Part shown: piece after piece, positions 26,404 to 34,384 of the stretch
How positions within the stretch are numbered: the first letter of the stretch is position 1
Layout: each line of letters opens with the position of its first letter
Assembly (NCBI RefSeq): GCF_039645965.1
Contig: NZ_CP147917.1
Span: 62,001-126,000 of the forward strand
DNA length: 64,000 nt
Origin: Sulfurimonas sp. HSL3-2
GTDB lineage: Bacteria; Campylobacterota; Campylobacteria; Campylobacterales; Sulfurimonadaceae
Direction of reading: 5' to 3'
Position numbers and translations under genes: made by a program
Notes under the pieces: generated by a model
What the model was told of the DNA's origin: nothing
Database searches by the model: none
What the model saw: the letters and a program-made list of their open reading frames with translations, nothing else

Positions 26404-26973
26404 ATGCCAAGAATAGAAAACGAAAAATTTTACAAAGCATCGCTAGAAAAGCATGGTCTTACATGTAAGGCACTGCATTGGAACAGTGAGCACAATCAAG
26501 AGATAAGGTTTAAAGTCCTGCTCTCTTTGCTCAAAGATGATATCTCTGCGTGCAGTATCGTAGATGTTGGATGTGGGTTCGGCGATCTCTACAGGTTCAT
26601 GAAGAAAAAACCGCTAAGTTATACAGGTATCGACGTGATGGATGAGATGGTTTTAGAAGCGCGTGCGAGAACCGGATGTGAGATCTTAAAACTCGATGCG
26701 TGTACGGATGAACTGCCTCTAGCGGATTATTACTTTTGCAGCGGGGCGATGAACATACTTCAAAAGTTCGAGACATACCAGTTTATACGCAACTGTTATA
26801 CTGCATCAAAAAAAGGGTTTATCTTTAACATCTTAGAAGGGGATGACGAATCTCTTGTTTATAACTACTTTAGAGAGAAAGAGATAAGAATAATCGCAGA
26901 TGAGCTCGGTGCAAAGGTCGAGATACAAAAAGGATATCTGCAAAAAGACATATCGATAGGGATGTATAAATAA
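26404..26973 (+). CDS. Class I SAM-dependent methyltransferase
   Basis: The 189-residue protein has motif I IVDVGCGFGDLYRF (about residue 52), motif II SYTGIDVMDEMVLEA (about 77) and a short C-terminal half, the small UbiE/COQ5-like fold. The substrate is unknown. Its stop codon overlaps the ATG of the asnB-type gene (TAATG), so the two proteins are made together; a joint pathway (amidotransfer plus methylation) is suggested but unproven. A perfect TTACATGTAA occurs in the coding sequence at 26459-26468. Confidence 0.82.
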   Translation: MPRIENEKFYKASLEKHGLTCKALHWNSEHNQEIRFKVLLSLLKDDISACSIVDVGCGFGDLYRFMKKKPLSYTGIDVMDEMVLEARARTGCEILKLDACTDELPLADYYFCSGAMNILQKFETYQFIRNCYTASKKGFIFNILEGDDESLVYNYFREKEIRIIADELGAKVEIQKGYLQKDISIGMYK

Positions 26974-28772
26974 TGTGTGCCATCTTTGGAGTCATCGGAA
27001 GCTATGAAGAGCAAAAAGCAAGATACGCGCTTTCTCTTATGCAGCACCGCGGACCGGATTTCTGCGGAGTCGTGCAGGAAAAAGATCTTTTCTTTGCACA
27101 CAATCTTCTTAGTATCATGGACACTTCGCCAAACGCGCGTCAGCCCCTGCGCCACAAAGAGATCATCCTTAGTTTTAACGGGGAGATATATAACTTTCAG
27201 GAGCTCAAACGTGAACTTGAGTTTGACTATAAAAGCAGCGGGGACAGCGAAGTCCTTGTCGCGGCGTATCTGAAGTGGGGCGTGGATTTTGTCCAGCATC
27301 TTCGCGGGATGTTCGCCATCGCACTTAAAGACGGCGACACGCTTTATCTTTTTCGCGACAGACTCGGTAAAAAACCGCTTTATTATCATCAGGGTGAGAG
27401 TTTTGTCTTTGCTTCGGAGATCAAAGCGATACTTCCGTTTTTAAAGCACAATCATCTCAACAGTGACGCACTGCTCAGTTATCTCTCCTTTTTGGCACCA
27501 ACTCCGCCGCATACTTTTTTTAAAGGTGTAAATAAACTCGCAGCGGGAGAGTACCTTATATATAAGCATAATAAAGTCGAGGTAAAACGCTACTATGATA
27601 TCTTACATGTAGAACCGAACCTTATAGACAATGAAGATGAAGCGCTAAAGCTGATAGAGGAGAATCTTTTTGATTCCATCTCGATGCGCCTGAACTCCTC
27701 TGCACCGATGGCTTCGCTTCTCTCAGGCGGGATCGACAGTGCGTTCATCGCAGCCGTCTCAAAAAAGATGGGACATGACCTGCACACTTTCACACTCGGA
27801 TATAACGAGTACCAGAACTACGACGAGCGTAAGAACGCTTTTGACACGGCAGAGTTATTGGGTGTGAAAAATTCTATCGTCGAGATAGATCAAGGCAAGT
27901 TTATCGAAGCAAGCGACAGAGTGTTCGATACGCTTGACGAACCGCTGAACGACCCTGCGGCTATTCCCTTGTATCTGCTTTTTGAAGGGATACAAAAAGA
28001 GGGGTACCGTGTGGTCATGAGCGGGGAGGGAAGCGATGAGCTTTTCCTGGGTTACAGACAGTACTTTGAGTATCTCGACATTGAGAAAGCTTCGACTTTA
28101 ATGCACAAAAACTGGCTGAAAAAATATTTTCGTTCAAATTTTTCGATGAACAGGGAGTGGGAGTGGTACAAACGTATCTGGGACGAGACACTTCTGTTCC
28201 GCACTTCGGGAGAGAAGTTTACCGATCTGCAAAAAAACGAGCTTCTCCGCCAAAATATAAGAGACAATGAGTCGCTGAAATATCTCAAGCCCTATAGAGA
28301 CAGGTTTGAGAACAGCGCTCATAGTGATGAGAGTATATGGTACAGCTATGTCGATCTAAATATCTTTCAGGCGGAGCACTTTTTAAGAAAGCTAGACCAT
28401 GTCAGCATGGCTCACTCCATAGAGTCGCGCACACCGTTTTTAGACCATAATCTTGTAGAGAGCGTCTTTAAGACCTCCCCGCATCTGAGATATCAGGAGG
28501 GCAGGACAAAGTCGCTTTTAAAGAAGATAGCCTTGCCGTATCTGAACGAAGAGATCTTAAAACGTAAGAAGAAAGGTTTTTCAAACCCCTATATGGAGTG
28601 GCTGATAGCTTCTGGCAGAATATCTTTGATATTGGAAGTAAATGAGCAGACAGGGATGTTTAAAAACGAGATCTTGGAAAAATATATAGAGATGGCCAAG
28701 AGAGGGAGATTTAAACAGCATGTCTGGGGACTCTACGTTCTCTCTTGGTGGATTAAAAAGTATATGATTTGA
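26973..28772 (+). CDS. asnB: Asparagine synthase (glutamine-hydrolysing) family protein
   Basis: The N-terminal glutaminase domain starts MCAIFGVIG, so Cys becomes the catalytic N-terminal nucleophile after Met removal; LMQHRGPDFCG and SFNGEIYNFQEL follow. The C-terminal synthetase domain has the ATP pyrophosphate loop LLSGGIDSAFIAAVS (about 250) and SGEGSDELFLGYRQY (about 350). At 599 residues it fits AsnB and also the related amidotransferases of surface-polysaccharide and secondary-metabolite clusters. Translational coupling to a methyltransferase makes a specialised modification role possible; plain asparagine synthesis is the default. Confidence 0.88.
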   Translation: MCAIFGVIGSYEEQKARYALSLMQHRGPDFCGVVQEKDLFFAHNLLSIMDTSPNARQPLRHKEIILSFNGEIYNFQELKRELEFDYKSSGDSEVLVAAYLKWGVDFVQHLRGMFAIALKDGDTLYLFRDRLGKKPLYYHQGESFVFASEIKAILPFLKHNHLNSDALLSYLSFLAPTPPHTFFKGVNKLAAGEYLIYKHNKVEVKRYYDILHVEPNLIDNEDEALKLIEENLFDSISMRLNSSAPMASLLSGGIDSAFIAAVSKKMGHDLHTFTLGYNEYQNYDERKNAFDTAELLGVKNSIVEIDQGKFIEASDRVFDTLDEPLNDPAAIPLYLLFEGIQKEGYRVVMSGEGSDELFLGYRQYFEYLDIEKASTLMHKNWLKKYFRSNFSMNREWEWYKRIWDETLLFRTSGEKFTDLQKNELLRQNIRDNESLKYLKPYRDRFENSAHSDESIWYSYVDLNIFQAEHFLRKLDHVSMAHSIESRTPFLDHNLVESVFKTSPHLRYQEGRTKSLLKKIALPYLNEEILKRKKKGFSNPYMEWLIASGRISLILEVNEQTGMFKNEILEKYIEMAKRGRFKQHVWGLYVLSWWIKKYMI

Positions 28773-28775
28773 TTA

Positions 28776-29267
28776 TTATAATGATTTTTCCTGCATAAGA
28801 GCCAGTTCAAGAGGACCGCTTACATAGTTTGCAAAAAAGTTTAGGACCTTCATATCTTCGTCGGTAAAATCACCGTCTATCTTGTTTAGAAGCTGGATGA
28901 TCCCTATCACTTCATGATTTGAGTCGAATATAAGAGTCGTAATGACATTTCTTGTCACAAAACCCGATTTTTTATCGATGTTTGGCATAAAGAACTCGTT
29001 GTCGTATGGATCGTTTACAAGCTGCGCAGTTCTGGTCTTAAAAGTATGCCCGACGATTCCGGAATCTATAGATATCGCTATACGGCCGATACCGTCACTG
29101 TGTTTTGTCCAAAGCATATCCGCTTCATAGTCGACTAAAAATATAGAACATCTTTCACAGTTAAGCAGTCTTTTTGCTTCAATGGAGATAAGCTCTAAAG
29201 CGTTATCCATATGAGGTGTCTCTATAAGCTGCTTACCAAACTTTGCTATCTCTGAAAACCTTTGCAT
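28776..29267 (-). CDS. GAF-domain sensor protein (second of the pair)
   Basis: The 163-residue protein is a single GAF domain: ERCSIFLVDYEADMLWTKHSDG, GIVGHTFKTRTAQLVNDPY and VIGIIQLLNK. It has no output domain. It is a paralogue of the GAF protein encoded at 31097-31597, with aligned motifs along the whole length (CSI.., D.EG/SGI..G.T, NDPY, QLLNK). Its ATG overlaps the stop of the PII-like gene (TAATG). Ligand unknown; GAF domains bind cyclic nucleotides, haem or other small molecules. Last gene of the GAF-DUF1538-PII-GAF operon. Confidence 0.85.
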   Translation of the reverse strand: MQRFSEIAKFGKQLIETPHMDNALELISIEAKRLLNCERCSIFLVDYEADMLWTKHSDGIGRIAISIDSGIVGHTFKTRTAQLVNDPYDNEFFMPNIDKKSGFVTRNVITTLIFDSNHEVIGIIQLLNKIDGDFTDEDMKVLNFFANYVSGPLELALMQEKSL

Positions 29268-29608
29268 TACGCATCCCCTTGTAGTTGTTTTTCAAAATTT
29301 TCCAATTGGTTTTGTGTTATTCCTGCGATCGATTCTATCGGCATGGAGATAATTATACCCTTTTCTGTAAGGTTTAGTCTCTCATCAAGAGCTTTCATCA
29401 CTTTTTTACTTAAGTTTTTCTCTAAAATAAACATCAGCACCGATTCGCTTCTCTCATAAACGAGTCCGAAAAAAGTCGTCTGTTCATTGAGCCCGATCCC
29501 GCTGCCTTTCATAATGGTGACTCCGCCCGCACCGTTTTCTTTAGCTACGTCTATAGCCTCTGTCTCTAACTCTTCATCTATAACGACTAAAAGCATTGAA
29601 AATTCCAT
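29267..29608 (-). CDS. PII-like signalling protein
   Basis: The 113-residue protein has the PII/CutA-like ferredoxin fold pattern: MLLVVIDEELETEAIDVAKENGAGGVTIMKGSGIG at the N-terminal half is the GATGVTIxxGxG-type signature of PII-like proteins (key residues G27-G28-V-T-I and G34-S-G). The T-loop with the modifiable tyrosine of true GlnB/GlnK is not seen. PII-like proteins often gate membrane transporters encoded next to them, and this gene starts 2 bases after the DUF1538 transporter gene. GGAG lies 5 bases before the ATG. It overlaps the next GAF gene by one base. Confidence 0.75.
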   Translation of the reverse strand: MEFSMLLVVIDEELETEAIDVAKENGAGGVTIMKGSGIGLNEQTTFFGLVYERSESVLMFILEKNLSKKVMKALDERLNLTEKGIIISMPIESIAGITQNQLENFEKQLQGDA

Positions 29609-29610
29609 AA

Positions 29611-31104
29611 CTACTCCTTTTGTTGTGTTCTTTCATTTATGATCGCATAAAGCATGACTGTTATCATCGGAAACAGAGATGCAAATGCGATGAGCCCGAA
29701 TCCGTCGATAAGCGGCGAACGGTTTTCAATGTTGGTAGCAAGTCCCAGTCCAAGTGCCGCGACTAACGGTACGGTTACCGTTGAGGTCGTGACACCGCCC
29801 GAGTCGTAAGCTATCGGAACAATATAGCGGGGTGAAAAATATGTCAGTACGATCACTACGATATATCCCGCCATTATGTAGTAGTGTATGGGATCGCCGT
29901 AGATGATCCTGTATGTCCCCAAAGATATCCCTGTCGCCACACCGATGGCTACGGCTATGCGGAGGACACGTTCTTTTATCTGCCCGCTCGATATCTCTTC
30001 GACTTTTTGTGCTATTGCCAAAAGAGCCGGTTCTGCCATTGTCGTTGAAAAGCCTATCATAAAACCGAAAAGATAGATATAAAAGTGGTTCTCCTGCTGT
30101 GTCAGAGAGAGCGCCATCGACTCGCCGATAGGAAAAAGCCCCATCTCTAACCCGACGATAAACGCATACAGCCCGATAATCACAAATCCTATACCAATCA
30201 TCGTCTTTTTAAGGTTTATAAGCGCTTTTTTGATGATTATATATTGAAAGAAAAAGATGACCACAAGGATAGGCATTACATCTTTTACTATTAAAAAAAG
30301 GTCATAAGCGATCTTTTTGACATTTTTAAAGATGTCGACTTTTATGATCTCCGTCTGAGCCAGAGCCTGTATCGGTTTATGTATGGTGCTTGGTTCAGCA
30401 AACGAGTAAACGGATATGCCGTAGAGCTGGACAAATATCATGGGCGTGAGCGAAGCAAAGGCGATAAGCCCAAAACCGTCTATGACCGGATTTCTTCCTT
30501 TTATACTGCTGGCAAGTCCGATGCCAAGAGCCGCGACAAGCGGTACGGTAACGGTCGAGGTCGTGACTCCGCCCGAATCATAAGCGAGCCCGACGATCTC
30601 AGGCGGGACGAAGTTTGTCAAGACGACCGTTAGGATGTAACCGGTTATGATGTAGTAGTGGATGGGATGTCCGACGATGATGCGGTAGCTTCCAAGAGCT
30701 ATGGCAAAGCCGACGGAGAGTGCCACTGTGATTCTCAGCATCTCCGAGTCTATGCGTCCCTGACTTATCAGTGAGGCTTTATTTGCGATGGCGATAAGGG
30801 CGGGTTCGGCTACCGTCGTTGAAAAGCCTATCAAAAATGCGAACAGAAGCAGCCAAAAAACGCTCCCTTTTTGCGCAAACTCATGAGCTAAGCTTTCACC
30901 GATGGGAAATATCCCGATCTCCAGCCCCTGCATAAAGATGGCAAGCCCAATAGCCACGATGACAAGCCCTATGACAATAGAGGTCACACCGCTCGGCATA
31001 CTTTGTAGAATGACAAGCTGGAAAAATGATATGACGATTATTATCGGAAGAAGGTCTTTGAACGAGTTTAGTAAAAGTTTAAAAAAAAGTCCTATATTAC
31101 TCAT
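29611..31104 (-). CDS. DUF1538 membrane transporter, internally duplicated
   Basis: The 497-residue polytopic protein consists of two DUF1538 halves (about 1-250 and 265-497). Each half repeats the same three signatures: FPIGES, GFSTT-x-AEPAL-x-AIA, and AYDSGGVTTSTVTVPLVAALG, the last nearly identical in both copies. From memory, a DUF1538 pair from Halomonas (UmpAB) was described as a cation/proton antiporter; a single fused chain would carry both halves. The gene starts 8 bases inside the upstream GAF gene and is followed by a PII-like gene, so regulated ion transport is the best inference. Confidence 0.85.
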   Translation of the reverse strand: MSNIGLFFKLLLNSFKDLLPIIIVISFFQLVILQSMPSGVTSIVIGLVIVAIGLAIFMQGLEIGIFPIGESLAHEFAQKGSVFWLLLFAFLIGFSTTVAEPALIAIANKASLISQGRIDSEMLRITVALSVGFAIALGSYRIIVGHPIHYYIITGYILTVVLTNFVPPEIVGLAYDSGGVTTSTVTVPLVAALGIGLASSIKGRNPVIDGFGLIAFASLTPMIFVQLYGISVYSFAEPSTIHKPIQALAQTEIIKVDIFKNVKKIAYDLFLIVKDVMPILVVIFFFQYIIIKKALINLKKTMIGIGFVIIGLYAFIVGLEMGLFPIGESMALSLTQQENHFYIYLFGFMIGFSTTMAEPALLAIAQKVEEISSGQIKERVLRIAVAIGVATGISLGTYRIIYGDPIHYYIMAGYIVVIVLTYFSPRYIVPIAYDSGGVTTSTVTVPLVAALGLGLATNIENRSPLIDGFGLIAFASLFPMITVMLYAIINERTQQKE

Positions 31105-31597
31105 TCTCGTCTGCGAACATAGATGCTAACTCTAGATAACTGCTGATGTAGTGCGAGAAAAATATCATAAATTTTGAATCATCCGTAGTAAAACCGCCTT
31201 TTTTATTTAGAAGCTGCAAGACGCCTATGATCTTTCTGCTAGAACTAAATACAGGACAGGTTGCGATGCTTCTGGTCACATAGCCTGTTTTATGGTCGAT
31301 CTCTTTTAAAAATCTCACATCATTGTAGGGATCGTTGCTGATAATGGGTTTTTTCTCTTTTAAGGTGTATCCTGCCAGACCTTCATCGGCTTTGATCCTT
31401 ATTCTGTTGATCCCGTCTGCAAATGTCGTCCAGAGTTCGTTTTTGTTCTCGTCATAGATGTAGATTGAACATCTGTCTGCATCGAGCAGATCTCTTGCCG
31501 TTTGTGAGATCAGAACCAATCCGTCGTTTAAAGATGGCTTGCTTAAGAGCTTTTTGCCGAATTCTGTTAATTTTGCATATCTTGAGCTGTTGTCCAT
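31097..31597 (-). CDS. GAF-domain sensor protein (first of the pair)
   Basis: The 166-residue single GAF domain has DRCSIYIYDENKNELWTTFADG, EGLAGYTLKEKKPIISNDPY and KIIGVLQLLNKKGG. It is paralogous to the GAF protein at 28776-29267 and starts the operon. GGAG stands 6 bases before the ATG. Its last 8 bases overlap the DUF1538 gene, a strong sign of translational coupling. No DNA-binding, GGDEF or kinase domain is attached, so its output must be through protein contact, probably with the transporter or PII-like protein. Confidence 0.85.
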   Translation of the reverse strand: MDNSSRYAKLTEFGKKLLSKPSLNDGLVLISQTARDLLDADRCSIYIYDENKNELWTTFADGINRIRIKADEGLAGYTLKEKKPIISNDPYNDVRFLKEIDHKTGYVTRSIATCPVFSSSRKIIGVLQLLNKKGGFTTDDSKFMIFFSHYISSYLELASMFADENE

Positions 31598-31687
31598 AAT
31601 CTTCTCCGCTACATGTATTAAGAGATATTATATAAAATTTGTTTAACACTTTATTAAGTAAAATTCGTTTCAAAAGAGGAATATATT

Positions 31688-32032
31688 ATGAAACTAACAA
31701 TTTGGCACAATCCAAAATGCTCGAAGTCGCGTCAGGCATTGGAGATATTAAATGAAAAAAGCGTTGATGCGGATGTCGTGAAGTATCTTGAAAACACTCC
31801 TTCAAAAGAGGAGATAAAAGATGTCTTGGCAAAACTGAACATCTCGGCAAGAGAGCTGATGAGGACGAAAGAGGATATCTATAAAGAGCTGGGGCTCAAA
31901 GATGAGACGGATGAGGAAAAACTGATCGATGCGATGGTGGAAAATCCGAAGCTTATAGAACGTCCTGTCGTCATAACAGATAAAAAAGCCGTTATCGGAC
32001 GTCCGCCGGAGAAGATATTAGAGGTGCTCTAA
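31688..32032 (+). CDS. ArsC/Spx-family thioredoxin-fold reductase
   Basis: The 114-residue protein matches glutaredoxin-dependent arsenate reductases: HNPKCSKSRQALEIL with the catalytic Cys11, and the C-terminal arginines in LIERPVVITDKKAVIGRPPEK that bind arsenate. No arsR or ars transporter gene is nearby, and Campylobacterota often carry such a lone copy, so an Spx-like or general redox role is possible. Its 3' end overlaps the convergent deaminase gene by 15 bases. Confidence 0.85.
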   Translation: MKLTIWHNPKCSKSRQALEILNEKSVDADVVKYLENTPSKEEIKDVLAKLNISARELMRTKEDIYKELGLKDETDEEKLIDAMVENPKLIERPVVITDKKAVIGRPPEKILEVL

Positions 32033-32458
32033 TTTTTCGATGATGACTCCGTTGTCTTTTATAAACTTTGAGATCACTTCGGAGTGTGTGTGTTCGTAGG
32101 ATTTTGCGTAGACTATGCGTTTTATCCCGCTGGCGATAAGGTTTTTACTGCATTCGCTGCATGGTTCTAACGTGACGTAGATAGTCGCACCCTCTACGCT
32201 GATCCCTTTTCTTGCCGCCCAGATGATAGCGTTCATCTCTGCGTGGATCTCGTACGTTTTAGACCATTCGTGATGCTCTTTTGTGTACTCGTCATTCCAA
32301 TGGTCTTTACAGTTTGTATATCCTGCAGGCGTCCCGTTGTAACCCGTACTTAGGATTCTTCCGTCTTTAACTATTACTGCACCTACCTGCTTTGAAACAC
32401 ATTTCGATGCACTCGCAATCTCTGTGGCTATATTTATAAAATTTATATCGCTTAACAT
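32018..32458 (-). CDS. dCMP/cytidine deaminase family protein
   Basis: The 146-residue protein has the zinc-deaminase signature H72-A-E74 and P-C100-x2-C103 (LEPCSECSKN). Two extra ligand-like residues in NCKDHW (C50, H53) are typical of dCMP deaminases of the ComEB type. Reaction: dCMP to dUMP, feeding thymidylate synthesis. It is divergent from accB and convergent with the arsC-like gene, with which it shares 15 bases of 3' coding sequence. Confidence 0.88.
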   Translation of the reverse strand: MLSDINFINIATEIASASKCVSKQVGAVIVKDGRILSTGYNGTPAGYTNCKDHWNDEYTKEHHEWSKTYEIHAEMNAIIWAARKGISVEGATIYVTLEPCSECSKNLIASGIKRIVYAKSYEHTHSEVISKFIKDNGVIIEKLEHL

Positions 32459-32485
32459 ATCAGCCCTGAAATTTAATATTTGTTA

Positions 32486-32494
32486 TGGTATTAT
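32486..32494 (+). promoter_or_regulatory. Extended -10 promoter of accBC
   Basis: TGGTATTAT has the TGn extension and a good -10 hexamer (32489-32494), 37 bases before the chosen accB start and immediately after the divergent deaminase start. Confidence 0.4.
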
Positions 32495-32530
32495 ATCGCA
32501 AAATTTAATATATATTTTGGAGACTTAAAA

Positions 32531-32983
32531 ATGGACATGAAACAGATAAAGGCGCTTATGCGTGAATTTGATGAAAGTGGTTTAAGTAAATTAAAAATAG
32601 CAAAAGATGAATTTAGTATCGAACTTGAAAAAGTAGTGGGCGCTGTTGCAGCTCCTGTCGCTGTTGCTGCTGCACCTGTCGCTGCGGCACCTGTTGCTGC
32701 TGCTGTTGTTGCAGCTCCAAGTGAAACTGCTGTTGAAATTTCTGGTGATATGATCCTTTCTCCAATGGTAGGTACATACTACGCTTCTCCGTCTCCTGAC
32801 TCTCCTGCATTCGTGAAAAAAGGCGACACAGTTAAAAAAGGTCAAGTATTAGCTATCTTGGAAGCTATGAAGATCATGAACGAACTTGAAGCTGAGTTCG
32901 ACTGTAAGATCCTTGACGTACTAGTAAGTGACGGACAGCCGGTAGAGTATGATATGCCGTTATTTGTAGTAGAAAAGATTTAA
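32531..32983 (+). CDS. accB: Biotin carboxyl carrier protein of acetyl-CoA carboxylase
   Basis: Carries biotin between carboxylase and carboxyltransferase for malonyl-CoA synthesis. N-terminal helical segment, then an Ala-Pro-Val linker (about residues 37-65), then the biotinyl domain with ILEAMKIMNELEAE, where the Lys of AMKIM is biotinylated. The frame is open to 32480, but GGAG at 32519-32522 fits the ATG at 32531 (150 aa). It lies 3 bases before accC. Confidence 0.94.
   Translation: MDMKQIKALMREFDESGLSKLKIAKDEFSIELEKVVGAVAAPVAVAAAPVAAAPVAAAVVAAPSETAVEISGDMILSPMVGTYYASPSPDSPAFVKKGDTVKKGQVLAILEAMKIMNELEAEFDCKILDVLVSDGQPVEYDMPLFVVEKI
32641..32720 (+). repeat. Alanine/proline/valine-linker low-complexity repeat in accB
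   Basis: About 80 bases of GCT/GTT/CCT-type codons encode the flexible linker between the two BCCP segments. Such tracts are prone to length change, and they produce meaningless glutamine-rich frames on the other strand. Confidence 0.7.
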
Positions 32984-32986
32984 GCA

Positions 32987-34327
32987 ATGGCTGAAATAAA
33001 ACGTATACTCGTTGCAAATCGTGGTGAGATCGCTTTACGTGCGATCAGGACTATTAAAGAGATGGGCAAAGAAGCGGTCGCTATCTATTCGACTGCGGAT
33101 AAAGGCAGTGAATATCTAAAACTGGCTGATGCTGCTATCTGTGTCGGTGCAGGACCGAGTTCACAGAGTTATCTTAACATCCCAAATATCATATCTGCAG
33201 CAGAGATCAGCGGTTGTGATGCGATCTTCCCGGGATATGGTTTCTTAAGTGAAAACCAACATTTCGTCGAGATATGTACACACCATAAGATCAAGTTCAT
33301 AGGACCGACTCCTGAAGTCATGGTGCTTATGAGTGATAAGTCAAAAGCTAAAGATGTCATGATCAAAGCAAACGTCCCTGTTGTTCCTGGTAGCGACGGT
33401 GCGATCACTGATATGAAAGATGCAAAAAAAAGAGCTAAAGAGGTCGGTTATCCGGTTATCCTTAAAGCGGCTCAAGGCGGAGGCGGACGCGGTATGCGTG
33501 TCGTTGAAGATGAAAGCTATCTTGAAAACGCATTCTTAGCAGCTGAGAGCGAAGCTATCACTGCATTCGGCGACGGTACGATCTACATGGAAAAATTCAT
33601 TAAGAACCCTCGCCATATCGAAGTTCAGATCATGGCTGATGCTCACGGGAATGTTATCCATGTGGGTGAGCGTGACTGTTCTATGCAACGTCGTCACCAA
33701 AAACTTATCGAAGAGTCTCCGGCTATCGTACTGACTCCTAAAGTTAGAGCAGACCTTCATAAAGCGGCTGTTCGTGCAGCTGAGTATATCAAGTATGAGG
33801 GTGCGGGTACTTTCGAGTTCCTTTTAGATGCAGACCTGAACTTCTACTTCATGGAGATGAACACTCGTCTTCAAGTCGAGCATACTGTTTCTGAGATGGT
33901 AAGCGGTCTTGACCTTGTTAAGATGATGATCGAAGTGGCAGAAGGCAAAAAACTTCCAAAACAGGAAGAGATCGTCTTAAAAGGTCACTCTATCGAGTGC
34001 CGTATCACTGCTGAGGACCCGATCAAGTTCCTTCCGTGTCCAGGTAAGATAAGCACTTGGATAGCACCGGGCGGCAAAGATGTCCGTATAGACACTCACG
34101 CTCATGCGAACTACATCGTTCCTTCGACATACGATTCTATGATAGGGAAACTTATCGTTTACGGCGAGACAAGAGATGAAGCGATAGCTAGAATGCACAG
34201 AGCACTTAGCGAGTTTCAGGTAAGCGGTATAAAAACTACTATAGCATTTCATAAGAAGATGATGAAAAACCCTGACTTCGTAAGTAACAACTTCGATACG
34301 AAATACCTAGACGGGTATAAAGGCTAA
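32987..34327 (+). CDS. accC: Acetyl-CoA carboxylase biotin carboxylase subunit
   Basis: Carboxylates biotin on BCCP using ATP and bicarbonate. The 446-residue protein has the normal three parts: N-terminal ILVANRGEIALRAIRT, an ATP-grasp domain with AAQGGGGRGMRVV and MQRRHQKLIEESPA, and a C-terminal domain with EMNTRLQVEHTVSE. It follows accB by 3 bases and ends at a strong hairpin. The same accB-accC order next to a SurA-like gene and gltX is found in Campylobacter. Confidence 0.97.
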   Translation: MAEIKRILVANRGEIALRAIRTIKEMGKEAVAIYSTADKGSEYLKLADAAICVGAGPSSQSYLNIPNIISAAEISGCDAIFPGYGFLSENQHFVEICTHHKIKFIGPTPEVMVLMSDKSKAKDVMIKANVPVVPGSDGAITDMKDAKKRAKEVGYPVILKAAQGGGGRGMRVVEDESYLENAFLAAESEAITAFGDGTIYMEKFIKNPRHIEVQIMADAHGNVIHVGERDCSMQRRHQKLIEESPAIVLTPKVRADLHKAAVRAAEYIKYEGAGTFEFLLDADLNFYFMEMNTRLQVEHTVSEMVSGLDLVKMMIEVAEGKKLPKQEEIVLKGHSIECRITAEDPIKFLPCPGKISTWIAPGGKDVRIDTHAHANYIVPSTYDSMIGKLIVYGETRDEAIARMHRALSEFQVSGIKTTIAFHKKMMKNPDFVSNNFDTKYLDGYKG

Positions 34328-34332
34328 ACACC

Positions 34333-34363
34333 GATATATGAACATCAGTTCATATATCTTCTC
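34333..34363. terminator. Terminator between accC and the convergent SurA-like gene
   Basis: GATATATGAAC-ATCA-GTTCATATATC is a perfect 11-bp stem (34333-34358) followed by a pyrimidine-rich TTCTCTCTTC tail. It begins 6 bases after the accC stop and may serve both convergent genes. Confidence 0.7.
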
Positions 34364-34384
34364 TCTTCGTTAAGTCTCTATTTT

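Noticed and set aside
26865-27389. 174-codon minus-strand frame over the methyltransferase/asnB junction
   Set aside because: It covers two strongly supported plus-strand genes and shows no domain or SD.
32591-32845. Glutamine/serine-rich frames opposite accB
   Set aside because: Produced by the GCT/GTT codon-rich linker read on the other strand.
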